Positions 8,159-16,545 of a DNA stretch of 64,000 nt are shown here, piece by piece. The notes beneath the pieces were generated by a model. That model saw only the letters and a list, made by a program, of their open reading frames with translations, ran no database searches and was not told the origin of the DNA. Source of the DNA: Granulosicoccus sp947495035 (GTDB lineage Bacteria > Pseudomonadota > Gammaproteobacteria > Granulosicoccales > Granulosicoccaceae). The translations under genes and the position numbers were made by a program. The DNA is taken from NCBI RefSeq assembly GCF_050589605.1, contig NZ_JBNGOO010000013.1; one strand, given 5' to 3'. How positions within the stretch are numbered: position 1 is the first letter of the stretch; each line of letters opens with the position of its first letter.

Positions 8159-9180
8159 TGGTGGCCGGGCCCATCAAGGTTGCCTGTCTGGGAGCTGGCT
8201 ATTTCAGCCGTTTCCATTATGATGCCTGGCGCCGAATCGATGAGGTCGAACTCGTCGGTGCCGCAGATCTTGCCATCGACAGGGCTGCCTCGACGGGTCT
8301 GCCAGCGTTTGCCGATCTGAGCTCCATGCTGAGCTCGGTAACTCCGGATGTGCTGGACATCATCACCAAACCGCCCACTCATCTGGACGCCATTCGCGAA
8401 GCTCTGGAGGCGGGTATCAAGCTCATCATCTGCCAGAAGCCGCTGTGCAATTCACTCGACGAGGTACGGGTCGCAATCGAGCTGGCTGCGCAGGCAGATG
8501 CCAGGCTTGTCGTGCACGAAAACTTCAGGTTCCAGCCGTGGTTTCGGTGCATGGCGAAGGCAGTGGATGACGGTCTGGTCGGCAAGGTACATCAGTTCAC
8601 GTTTCGCTTGCGTCCCGGGGATGGCCAGGGGGCAGATGCCTATCTGGACAGACAGCCCTATTTTCGCGAAATGCCGCGCTTGCTGATTCATGAGACCGGG
8701 GTGCATTTCATCGATGTCTTCCGGTTCATGCTGGGAATGCCCAGAGCGGTCTATGCCGACCTGAGGCGGCTGAATACGAATATTGCTGGCGAGGATGCCG
8801 GATTCTTCATCTTCGAGTACGAGGATGGCTGCCGGGCCATGTTCGATGGCAATCGTCATCTCGATCATGCCGCTGAAAATACCCGTATCACCATGGGAGA
8901 AGCATTGCTGGAGGGAGATCGAGGCTCGCTGTCGCTCACGGGGGATGGTACTGTGACGTTTCGCAGCTTCGGTTCGCGCGATCTGCAGACCTTGTTGCCG
9001 GGCATGGGATGGGCCGGATTCGGTGGTGATTGCGTGTATGCCTTGCAACATCACGTGGTACAAGGGCTGCTGACCGGCTCTCCAATCGAGAATCAGGCAA
9101 GTGAATACCTGTCTGTCATCGAGCTGGAAGAGTTGGTTTACCGAGCTGCTCGGGAACATCGTAAACAGGAACTGAGTTGA
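8158..9180 (+). CDS. Gfo/Idh/MocA family oxidoreductase
   Basis: The 340-residue protein has an N-terminal Rossmann motif (CLGAGYFSRFHYDAW, residues 8-22) and the family's cofactor/active-site segment, here LIICQKPLCN rather than the usual E-K-P. The C-terminal dimer domain contains RLLIHETGVHFID, with the conserved His pair. Such enzymes oxidise or reduce sugars, polyols or sugar acids with NAD(P). Its ATG overlaps the preceding stop (TGATG) and its end overlaps the GntR start, so three genes are translationally linked. Confidence 0.85.
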   Translation: MVAGPIKVACLGAGYFSRFHYDAWRRIDEVELVGAADLAIDRAASTGLPAFADLSSMLSSVTPDVLDIITKPPTHLDAIREALEAGIKLIICQKPLCNSLDEVRVAIELAAQADARLVVHENFRFQPWFRCMAKAVDDGLVGKVHQFTFRLRPGDGQGADAYLDRQPYFREMPRLLIHETGVHFIDVFRFMLGMPRAVYADLRRLNTNIAGEDAGFFIFEYEDGCRAMFDGNRHLDHAAENTRITMGEALLEGDRGSLSLTGDGTVTFRSFGSRDLQTLLPGMGWAGFGGDCVYALQHHVVQGLLTGSPIENQASEYLSVIELEELVYRAAREHRKQELS

Positions 9181-9857
9181 CATTGCAAGAAGACGACAGA
9201 CAGACATCACGTACACAGCTTGCCGTCGAGAGCATTCGGTCGCTGATCTTCTCGGGTGATCTGGCCGCCGGTACCGACCATCTGGAGAACGAACTGGCCG
9301 AGAGACTGAGCATGTCGCGAACCCCCATCCGTGAAGCGGCGCGGGTTCTCGAGGCTCAGGGCCTGCTGGTCGTTCGACCGCGCAAGGGTGTGCGAATCCT
9401 GACCTTGTCAGCCGAGGACATGGATGAAATCTATGTGGTGCTGACCGAACTGGAAAGTCTTGCCGCTGGTCTGGCCGCTCGTGGCAAATACAGCAAAGCA
9501 CATCTGAAACCGCTCTTGCAGGCGGTACTGGACATGGAGTCTTCGCTGCAAGGTCTCGATCGAGAAAGCTGGGCGGCTGCTGATGAGCGATTCCACGATG
9601 AGCTGGTTCGGCTGGCCGGCAATTCACGCATGGCCGCCATCATCTCGAATTTCAATGATCAGGTTCGCAGAGCCCGTGCATTCACTCTGCATCTGAGGCC
9701 CTTGCCATTGCAGTCCAATGAAGAGCATCGTGCGCTGTATGAGGCCATCGAGCGCGGAGACGAAAAGGGCGCGCGCAGGATTCATTGGCATCATCGTGAG
9801 AATGCGCGAAAGACGCTGATCGCCATACTCGAAGAAGTGGGCATGAAACATCTCTGA
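9177..9857 (+). CDS. GntR family regulator, FadR/FCD subgroup
   Basis: The 226-residue protein has an N-terminal winged helix (residues 12-75) with the GntR signature ELAERLSMSRTPIREAARVLEAQGLL and a C-terminal all-helical FCD ligand domain (about 85-215) containing DERFHDELVRLAGN and later His residues of the usual metal site. TTG 9177 overlaps the preceding stop codon. Third gene of the operon; likely a repressor released by the substrate or an intermediate of the TRAP-linked pathway, acting at the palindrome at 6963. Confidence 0.9.
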   Translation: MTLQEDDRQTSRTQLAVESIRSLIFSGDLAAGTDHLENELAERLSMSRTPIREAARVLEAQGLLVVRPRKGVRILTLSAEDMDEIYVVLTELESLAAGLAARGKYSKAHLKPLLQAVLDMESSLQGLDRESWAAADERFHDELVRLAGNSRMAAIISNFNDQVRRARAFTLHLRPLPLQSNEEHRALYEAIERGDEKGARRIHWHHRENARKTLIAILEEVGMKHL

Positions 9858-10050
9858 CGCAGCCTTGTTTGTGGCATGCCTTGCCGGTTGATGTAATGCA
9901 CGAGCGGGAGAGATATCGTCTGGTCGATGCTCGACGGCGCGTGTTCCATTTGCGGGTTGACCCGTGATCCTTGATGAAACACACTAAGCGCAATGTGTCT
10001 GACGGCTTGCCGTGCGACGCGACTGTCATCCCAATACAGGAATTCCAAAG

Positions 10051-10914
10051 GTGCGATACGAAGCTCCACTTACCACTCCCGAGGCTGTCGAATTGCTCGC
10101 CGGTTCCAGAGGTCGGGTCCATGTCCTTGCCGGCGGAACCGATCTCATCGTCAGGATGAAAGGCGGCTTCATCGAACCTGACGTCGTCATCGACATCAAG
10201 CGGATCAAGGACATGCATGTGATCCGCAAGACCGCAGAAGGCATGTCCATTGGTGCGGCAACCAGCTGCGGTGCCATGGGCCGACATCGTGTCTTGAAGA
10301 AAGCCTGGCCCGGTGTGGTGGAAGCCGCCAATCTGATCGGTTCCGATCAGATCCAGGGACGGTGCACCATGACAGGCAATCTGTGCAATGCCTCGCCGGC
10401 AGCAGACACGGTACCGGCACTGATCGCCGCGGATGCGCAGGTACTTGTCGCAGGTCCGGCAGGAGAACGACGAATACCCGTCGAGAAGTTCACGACGGGG
10501 CCGGGAAAGAACGTTCTCAAGAAAGGCGAGCTGGTAGCCGCCCTCGAACTGCCACCGCGCAAGACTCGATCTGCCGATGCCTATCTGCGCTTCACGCCTC
10601 GCACGGAAATGGACATTGCCGTCGTCAGTGCAGCGGTCAACCTGACCATCGATCGCAAGAACATCATTACGGCTGCACGGGTCGCACTGGGCGCTGTGGC
10701 CATCACTGCCATTCGAGTACCGGCAGCGGAGAAGGCGCTGTTGGGAAATACTCTGGATGAAGCAACGCTGGAAGCCGTGGCAGAAGCCTGTTCGGCAGCC
10801 TGTAAACCCATCAACGACAAGCGAGGCACCGTGGAATATCGAACACGAGTAGCAGGAGTCCTGGCAAAACGTGCTGCTCAGTCAGCCTGGACCCGAGCTG
10901 GAGGCAAGGCATGA
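10051..10914 (+). CDS. Molybdenum hydroxylase FAD-binding subunit (CoxM/XdhB-like)
   Basis: The 287-residue protein matches the medium, FAD-carrying subunit: the AGGTDLIVRMKGG dinucleotide loop near residue 27, GAATSCGAM, and the conserved TMTGNLCNASPAADT segment near residue 110. It passes electrons from the Fe-S subunit to the acceptor. GTG 10051 is chosen because AGGA precedes it by 9 nt and the domain starts there (RYEAPLTTPEAV); an upstream GTG at 10012 adds an unrelated tail. First gene of a three-subunit operon, ATGA overlap with the next. Confidence 0.9.
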   Translation: MRYEAPLTTPEAVELLAGSRGRVHVLAGGTDLIVRMKGGFIEPDVVIDIKRIKDMHVIRKTAEGMSIGAATSCGAMGRHRVLKKAWPGVVEAANLIGSDQIQGRCTMTGNLCNASPAADTVPALIAADAQVLVAGPAGERRIPVEKFTTGPGKNVLKKGELVAALELPPRKTRSADAYLRFTPRTEMDIAVVSAAVNLTIDRKNIITAARVALGAVAITAIRVPAAEKALLGNTLDEATLEAVAEACSAACKPINDKRGTVEYRTRVAGVLAKRAAQSAWTRAGGKA

Positions 10915-11384
10915 CTCAACTGGTCAATACGAATATCAATGGCGATGATGTCGGTTTCGCCTGTGAAGCCGATGAAACCCTGCTGGATGCCCTGCGCAAC
11001 CGGGTGGGACTCAAGGGCGTCAAGGAAGGCTGTGGTACCGGTGACTGCGGTGCCTGCAGCGTTATTCTCGATAACACTCTGGTGTGTTCCTGCCTGGTGC
11101 TGGGCATGGAAGTCGAAGGACGCAAGGTGGAAACGGTCGAAGGTCTGAGCGATGGTGCCGAACTGCATACCTTGCAAAGCAAGTTCATCGAGCATGCGGC
11201 CCTGCAGTGTGGCATCTGCACGCCAGGGTTTCTGATGGCTGCCAAGGCGTTGCTGAAGAACAATCCTGATCCTACCGAAGAAGAGATCCGGTACGCCCTG
11301 GCGGGAAATCTGTGCCGCTGTACCGGCTACGACAAGATAGTCAGGGCGGTACAGGCGACCGCCGCCGAACTGCGAGAGGCTTGA
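10911..11384 (+). CDS. Molybdenum hydroxylase 2Fe-2S subunit (CoxS-like)
   Basis: The 157-residue protein carries both [2Fe-2S] motifs of the family: the plant-ferredoxin type GCGTGDCGACSV with a following VCSC (residues about 40-63) and the alpha-helical type CGICTPGF with LCRCTGYDKI (about 101-144). It is the small electron-transfer subunit. It overlaps the FAD subunit by 4 nt and is 3 nt from the large subunit. Confidence 0.95.
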   Translation: MTQLVNTNINGDDVGFACEADETLLDALRNRVGLKGVKEGCGTGDCGACSVILDNTLVCSCLVLGMEVEGRKVETVEGLSDGAELHTLQSKFIEHAALQCGICTPGFLMAAKALLKNNPDPTEEEIRYALAGNLCRCTGYDKIVRAVQATAAELREA

Positions 11385-11387
11385 GTC

Positions 11388-13676
11388 ATGAGTGCTGATA
11401 CGAAATTCACGGGGCAATCCTTCAAATCCGTTGGTACACGTCCACTGCGACCGGACGGCATCGACAAGGTGACCGGGCGTGCCCGCTACGGCGCTGATAT
11501 CGATCTGCCGGGGCAACTGGTCGGGAACATCCTGCGCAGTCCGCATCCACACGCGGCAATACGCGGTATCGACACTAGCAAGGCCGAGGCTCTGAAGGGG
11601 GTCAAGGCGGTCATCACGGCCGCCGATCTGCCGGACCTGACCAACGGCAACAGCGAGCTGTTCGATATTCTCGACAACTGCATGGCTCGTAGTCACGTCT
11701 ATTACGACGGTCATGCGGTGGCGGCGGTGGCGGCCGTGGATGCCGTGACCGCGCGCAAGGCCCTGAAGCTCATCAAGGTGGATTACGAACTCCTGCCACA
11801 TGTCACCGATGTCGATGAGGCCGTGGCCAAGGACGCACCGATACTTCACAAGAAGTGCTTTACACAGGGTGTGGAACCAAAACCGAAGAAACCCTCGAAT
11901 GTCGCTCGTCGTTCCGAATTCGGTCACGGTGATGTGGAAGCCGGTTTTGCCAAGGCGGATGTCATCATCGAACGAACCTTCAGAACCGAACAGACTCACC
12001 AGGGGTACATCGAACCCCATGCCTGTGTGGCCAGCATCAGCCCCGATGGCAGCGGCGAATTGTGGGTTTGCACTCAGGGACATTTCGTATTCCGTCAGCA
12101 TTGTGCGGAGCTGCTGGGCATGGATGTGTCCAAGTTGCGAGTGACTCCGACGGAAATCGGTGGCGGCTTCGGAGGCAAGACTCACGTCTGGGCCGAACCC
12201 GTTGCGCTGGCCTTGTCTCGCAAGGCCAATCGTCCGGTCAAGCTGGTGATGTCGCGCGATGAGGTTTTCCGGGCTTCGGGCCCCACCAGTGCCACGTCCA
12301 TCGACGTGCGTATCGGTGTGACGAAAAAAGGGCGTATCACGGCTGGCGATGCAACCTTGCGCTACACCTCGGGCCCGTATGTCGGTATGTGGGCCGAGTT
12401 GGGTGCCATGACTGCATTCGCCTGTTATGACATGAAGCATGTGCGTACGGTTGGTCTGGAAGTACTGGTCAATCGGCCGAAGACGACTGCCTATCGAGCG
12501 CCATCGGCTCCCATGGCAGCCTTTGCCGTGGAGAGCGTGGTCGACGAACTGGCCGCTCGTATCGGCATGGACCCGGTCGATCTTCGTATTCGCAATGCCG
12601 CGAAAAAGGGCACGCAGTCATCCTATGGACCAGTCTATGGGCCTATCGGAATCGGACCCACCTTGCAGGCTGCCAAAGAACATCCTCACATGTCGGCTCC
12701 GCTGGGCAAGAACCAGGGACGTGGCATGGCCTGCGGCTTCTGGTTCAATTTCGGCGGCCAGACCTGTACCGATCTCAATATCGCTCCCGATGGCACGGTT
12801 TCGTTGACCGTGGGCACCATCGATGTCGGTGGTGCGAGGGCGTCGTTGGCCCTGGTGGCAGCCGAGGAACTGGGAATTCCCTATGACCAGGTACGCACGG
12901 TGGTGGGTGATACCAGCACGCTCGGTTACAACGACATGACCGACGGAAGTCGCGGCACCTTCTCCAGTTCCATGGCGACCATCATGTCGGCTCGCAATGC
13001 CATAGGGATTCTCAAGGAAAGAGCGGCATTGATGTGGGACATCCCTGTTGGCAAGGTTGTCTGGGAAGAGGGCTGCGCCAAGGCAGTCGGCAAGAAGTAT
13101 GGCAACCTGGCACCACTGTCACTGGCCGAGATCGCAGCGGCAGCTCCCAATACCGGCGGACCCATTGCCGGCCACAACGAGCTGGTGGCTGATGGTGCCG
13201 GAGTCTCCTTTGCCACACACATCTGTGATGTGGAAGTGGATCCCGAAACGGGCCGGACCCAGGTGGTGCGCTACACCGTCATTCAGGATGCCGGCAAGGC
13301 GGTACACCCCACTTATGTGGAAGGTCAGTATCAGGGTGGAGCTGCACAGGGAATCGGCTGGGCTCTGAATGAGGAATATGTCTATGGAGACGATGGACGT
13401 TTGCAGAATGCGGGCTTTCTCGACTACCGGATCCCCGTCTGCTCCGATCTGCCCATGATCGATACTCAGATTCTCGAGATTCCCAACCCCAATCATCCCT
13501 ACGGGATTCGGGGGGTGGGTGAGACGTCCATCGTGCCACCACTGGCAGCCATCGGGAATGCGGTATCGAATGCCTTCGGGGTTCGCATGACACACGTGCC
13601 GATGTCGGCGCCACGTATTCTCGCGGCGCTGGATGAGGCGCGGGAAACTTCCACGGGTGACGCGGAAACCGCCTGA
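11388..13676 (+). CDS. Molybdenum hydroxylase large (molybdopterin-binding) subunit
   Basis: The 762-residue protein has the xanthine dehydrogenase large-subunit layout: a-b hammerhead domain (RPDGIDKVTGRARYGADI, residues 20-37), Moco domain with GGGFGGKTHVWAEP (about 260), TAYRAPSAPMAAFAVESVVDE (about 365), VGTIDVGGARAS and the catalytic Glu motif RGVGETS near residue 705. The active-site loop is AYRAPSAP, neither the AYRCSFR of form I CO dehydrogenase nor the AYRGAGR of form II, so this is not a CO dehydrogenase. It hydroxylates an unknown, probably aromatic or N-heterocyclic, substrate. Confidence 0.88.
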   Translation: MSADTKFTGQSFKSVGTRPLRPDGIDKVTGRARYGADIDLPGQLVGNILRSPHPHAAIRGIDTSKAEALKGVKAVITAADLPDLTNGNSELFDILDNCMARSHVYYDGHAVAAVAAVDAVTARKALKLIKVDYELLPHVTDVDEAVAKDAPILHKKCFTQGVEPKPKKPSNVARRSEFGHGDVEAGFAKADVIIERTFRTEQTHQGYIEPHACVASISPDGSGELWVCTQGHFVFRQHCAELLGMDVSKLRVTPTEIGGGFGGKTHVWAEPVALALSRKANRPVKLVMSRDEVFRASGPTSATSIDVRIGVTKKGRITAGDATLRYTSGPYVGMWAELGAMTAFACYDMKHVRTVGLEVLVNRPKTTAYRAPSAPMAAFAVESVVDELAARIGMDPVDLRIRNAAKKGTQSSYGPVYGPIGIGPTLQAAKEHPHMSAPLGKNQGRGMACGFWFNFGGQTCTDLNIAPDGTVSLTVGTIDVGGARASLALVAAEELGIPYDQVRTVVGDTSTLGYNDMTDGSRGTFSSSMATIMSARNAIGILKERAALMWDIPVGKVVWEEGCAKAVGKKYGNLAPLSLAEIAAAAPNTGGPIAGHNELVADGAGVSFATHICDVEVDPETGRTQVVRYTVIQDAGKAVHPTYVEGQYQGGAAQGIGWALNEEYVYGDDGRLQNAGFLDYRIPVCSDLPMIDTQILEIPNPNHPYGIRGVGETSIVPPLAAIGNAVSNAFGVRMTHVPMSAPRILAALDEARETSTGDAETA

Positions 13677-13716
13677 ACCGGGTGGAACGCTGACGCCTTG
13701 CAATCCGCCTGCTGCC

Positions 13717-13968
13717 ATGTCACTGCATGAGGTCAAGCTCTGGTCCGCCCTGCGTCCACACGCGCAGGGCGCAACCAGTGTTCAGGTAAGGGCACGAACC
13801 ATTCGTGAGCTGTTCAATCGGCTGGAAGCGGAATATCCGGGCATGACACCGTTCATCAGGCAGGGAATTGCCGTGTCTGTGGATGGCACCCTGTACCGCG
13901 ATAGCTGGGAGACAGCGTTGCCCGAAGGCGCCGAGGTCTTTCTGCTGCCGCGAATTCAGGGCGGATAA
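13717..13968 (+). CDS. MoaD/ThiS-like ubiquitin-fold sulfur-carrier protein
   Basis: The 83-residue protein begins HEVKLWSALRPHAQG, has the beta-grasp pattern (TIRELFNRLEAEYPGM; IAVSVDGTLYRD; LPEGAEVFLLPRIQGG) and ends in Gly-Gly, as sulfur carriers must for adenylation. ATG 13717 is chosen at the domain start; longer frames overlap the preceding gene. It lies 40 bp after the hydroxylase large subunit, which suggests a role in making or sulfurating that enzyme's molybdopterin. It could also be a free-standing MoaD paralog. Confidence 0.75.
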   Translation: MSLHEVKLWSALRPHAQGATSVQVRARTIRELFNRLEAEYPGMTPFIRQGIAVSVDGTLYRDSWETALPEGAEVFLLPRIQGG

Positions 13969-14219
13969 CGACGGGTACAACAAACACCTGTCAGGTAGAG
14001 CCTGTTCCACGTTCGATAGTGTCGAGGCAGACGCCTCGGTGCCCAGCAATGCGTGCAAGTGCACAGTGCCGACGTTCTCGGGAGACCTTGTCGCACAGGC
14101 TATCTGCGTTGCTCGACTGACAACTCGACCATTGCAGAGCTTTCTGCCGTTTCGATGGCGACGTTGATCGTTGTCGAGCCAGTTGCCTTCGTTCGGCCAT
14201 GCCGATCAGAATGCATCTG
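13969..14219. other. Intergenic segment before the heptamer repeat
   Basis: Part of a 612-bp gap between the MoaD-like and PhyH genes. No ORF with family motifs, tRNA or convincing terminator was seen; the rest of the gap holds a heptamer repeat (14220) and the PhyH promoter (14471). Confidence 0.35.
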
Positions 14220-14366
<147 letters not shown>

Positions 14367-14470
14367 TCAGCTGCCCTTCGCCTGATTTCCCATGAAATAC
14401 CGTAGTGCTTCTTGACGGCAAGCCTGCGTTGCAATTACGAGAACTCAGGCAATAAATCAGCAGTAGCTTT

Positions 14471-14523
14471 CAAATATGAACTATCAATTCATATTTGCAT
14501 GAATCGATTTTTCTCGTCATAAT
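14471..14523 (+). promoter_or_regulatory. Promoter and perfect inverted repeat upstream of the PhyH gene
   Basis: CAAATATGAA (14471-14480) and TTCATATTTG (14488-14497) form a perfect 10-bp inverted repeat with a 7-nt spacer. Its right arm overlaps a -35 like hexamer, TTGCAT (14495-14500). A -10 like CATAAT lies at 14518-14523 after a 17-bp spacer, putting the start near 14530. The arrangement suggests a dimeric regulator acting at the -35 element. Confidence 0.55.
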
Positions 14524-14580
14524 CCTCTCGAGCCCGGCAAATTGACCTCGACAAGAACGAGGCGAGAGAGGAACCACATC

Positions 14581-15456
14581 GTGAGCACCGTATCCCCGAC
14601 TACCGACGGCGCAAGATCCGGCCAGACACCGGCATCTGCGCAAGCCCCTGACTGGCTGAGCAGCTACGAGCAGGATGGCTACTTTTTTCCTGTCAGAGTC
14701 ATGAGCACCGAGCAGGCTGCGGTGTATCGAAAGACGATGGAAGATTTCGAAAAGCAGATGTCAGGTGACCCGGAAACTCGCAAACTGGCGCTGCTCAATG
14801 CGGCCTATCTGCTGCCATTTGTGGATGAAATCAGTCGGCTTCCTGCCATTCTGGAGCCGGTCAGTCGCATCCTGGGCCCTGACCTGCTGGTCTGGAATGC
14901 CGGTTTTTTCACGAAAGAGCCACACACTGCCGACTTCATCAGCTGGCACCAGGATCTGACCTATTGGGGACTTGACGACAGTCATGAGGTAACGGCATGG
15001 GTGGCATTGTCGCCATCCACGGTGCAAAGCGGCTGTGTCAAGTTCGTGGCTGGCACGCACAAGCAGGATATCGTCAGGCATCGTGACACCTTCGACAGCA
15101 ATAACCTGTTGTCACGTGGTCAGGAACTGGCGGTCGAGGTCGATGAGGACGAAGCGACCAATGTGTTGCTGCAACCCGGTGAGATGTCACTGCATCACGG
15201 CAAGGTGTTTCATGGCTCTCATGCCAACGCCTCTGATGATCGTCGCATCGGTCTTGCCATTCGCTACATCTCACCTGACATGAAGCAGACCATCACGGAC
15301 AAGACCACGGCCAAACTGGTTGCCGGCAAGGACGACTACGGGCACTTCCGGCTGATGGAGCAGCCCAGGGGAGTCGTGGATTCCGACGATCTGGCGTCGG
15401 TCCGCGAGAATCTGCGTATCCAGCAGGAATTCCTGTTTGCCGGTGTGGAAAAGTAG
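14581..15456 (+). CDS. Phytanoyl-CoA dioxygenase (PhyH) family Fe(II)/2-oxoglutarate oxygenase
   Basis: The 291-residue protein has the PhyH double-stranded beta-helix. The metal facial triad is visible: His123 and Asp125 in SWHQD, and a distal His around 211 in VFHGSHAN, which follows the LQPGEMSLHHG strand. An Arg in RRIGLAIRY would bind 2-oxoglutarate. GTG 14581 is preferred: a GAGAGAGGA ribosome site precedes it by about 8 nt. It hydroxylates an unknown small molecule; relatives include ectoine hydroxylase. Transcribed alone, convergent with the EamA gene 16 bp downstream. Confidence 0.85.
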   Translation: MSTVSPTTDGARSGQTPASAQAPDWLSSYEQDGYFFPVRVMSTEQAAVYRKTMEDFEKQMSGDPETRKLALLNAAYLLPFVDEISRLPAILEPVSRILGPDLLVWNAGFFTKEPHTADFISWHQDLTYWGLDDSHEVTAWVALSPSTVQSGCVKFVAGTHKQDIVRHRDTFDSNNLLSRGQELAVEVDEDEATNVLLQPGEMSLHHGKVFHGSHANASDDRRIGLAIRYISPDMKQTITDKTTAKLVAGKDDYGHFRLMEQPRGVVDSDDLASVRENLRIQQEFLFAGVEK

Positions 15457-15472
15457 ATCGTTGCCCCTGGTG

Positions 15473-16390
15473 TCAGTCGGCATCTTCTGATGCCGAGCTG
15501 GCAGCAGTGTTTCCCCTGCGTCTTCCTTCTCTCACAGCAAGAAAGATTGCACCGCACACGATGATGATGGCTCCTGCCGCGCCTGCCTTGTCCGTGGTTT
15601 CTCCGAAGACGAGATAATCGAGTATGCCAGCAAATACAAGTGTGGAATACATGAAGGGGATGACATAACTGGCGTCTCCATCGCGCAGGCTGGTGAGAAA
15701 GAAGATCTGGGCCATGGCCATGCTCAGACCGACGCCTGCCATCAGCAGCCATTGCAGGGGGCTGGGCCAGATCCACACGACACTGGCTGCGATCAGCGCG
15801 ATGACCAGGCCGATGCTGTTGTTCAGAAACAGTATCTGGGTGCGCGGCTCCAGCGCCGAGAGTCGTTTGATGTACAGGGCTTCGAAGCCGCTGGCCACTG
15901 CTGCGGTCAGAGCGATGAGAGCTGCGGGCTGAAATGCGGAGGTACCGGGGCGCAGAAGAATCATGGCGCCCGTCAGCATGATGGCCACGGTGGTGATGCG
16001 TACCGGGCCAACCTTTTCCTTCAGCAGCAGAACCGCCAGCGCCAGTGTGACTACCGGCGTAAGAAAGCTGATGGCGGTGGCATCGGTCAAGGCCATTTTC
16101 GAGCTTGCCCAGAATATGCAGGTCACGGTGAGCCAGCCCAGGACGGTACGTACGACATGCAGTTGCCAGTGAATCGGCTGGAAGGCTCTGCGACGATACA
16201 GCACGATTGCCAACCACAGGATCCAGGCAGCCAGGAATCTGCCGGCGGTGATCTGCAGGGGGTGTATGTCCTCGTCGACTGCAGGCATCGAGAATCGACC
16301 TGCAAGGCCCTTGGCGAGAAAGGTCGATACGGCAATGAAGACGCTGGCGGCAACCATGCTCAGTGCGGCAAGGCGGGATTGGGTGATCAA
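15473..16390 (-). CDS. EamA/DMT family permease
   Basis: The 305-residue protein has ten hydrophobic segments in two EamA repeats; the second starts near PAALIALTAAVASGFEALYIKRLS. DMT permeases export or exchange metabolites in the inner membrane. The called start is TTG 16390; an internal ATG 11 codons later is possible. Convergent with the PhyH gene and divergent from the JmjC-like gene. Substrate unknown. Confidence 0.85.
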   Translation of the reverse strand: MITQSRLAALSMVAASVFIAVSTFLAKGLAGRFSMPAVDEDIHPLQITAGRFLAAWILWLAIVLYRRRAFQPIHWQLHVVRTVLGWLTVTCIFWASSKMALTDATAISFLTPVVTLALAVLLLKEKVGPVRITTVAIMLTGAMILLRPGTSAFQPAALIALTAAVASGFEALYIKRLSALEPRTQILFLNNSIGLVIALIAASVVWIWPSPLQWLLMAGVGLSMAMAQIFFLTSLRDGDASYVIPFMYSTLVFAGILDYLVFGETTDKAGAAGAIIIVCGAIFLAVREGRRRGNTAASSASEDAD

Positions 16391-16545
16391 GTCGGAGTGG
16401 CTGGGGAGGGCTTCTGGTCATTGCATCACAGGTGCAGATGAATTGCACTCGGAGAGGCAAGGTCGTCGCGTCCGGGTATCCTTCCACCGCGTGGCGCTTG
16501 TATGATCATCCGTGACGACTTGCGTCGGCATCGAGTGTGGAATCC

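Noticed and set aside
8452..9627. 391-codon minus-strand frame opposite the Gfo/Idh and GntR genes
   Set aside because: No motif; antisense to two well-supported overlapping genes.
9953..9964. CGGGTTGACCCG palindrome upstream of the FAD subunit gene at 10051
   Set aside because: Only 5-bp arms and no second copy; too short to call an operator.
10878..12440. 520-codon open frame on the minus strand opposite the hydroxylase subunits
   Set aside because: It mirrors strong plus-strand genes with clear motifs, has no recognisable domain, and its composition (His/Gln/Arg-rich) is that of an antisense shadow in GC-rich DNA.
11388..13676. Assignment as CO dehydrogenase large subunit
   Set aside because: The active-site loop is AYRAPSAP, not a CO dehydrogenase signature.
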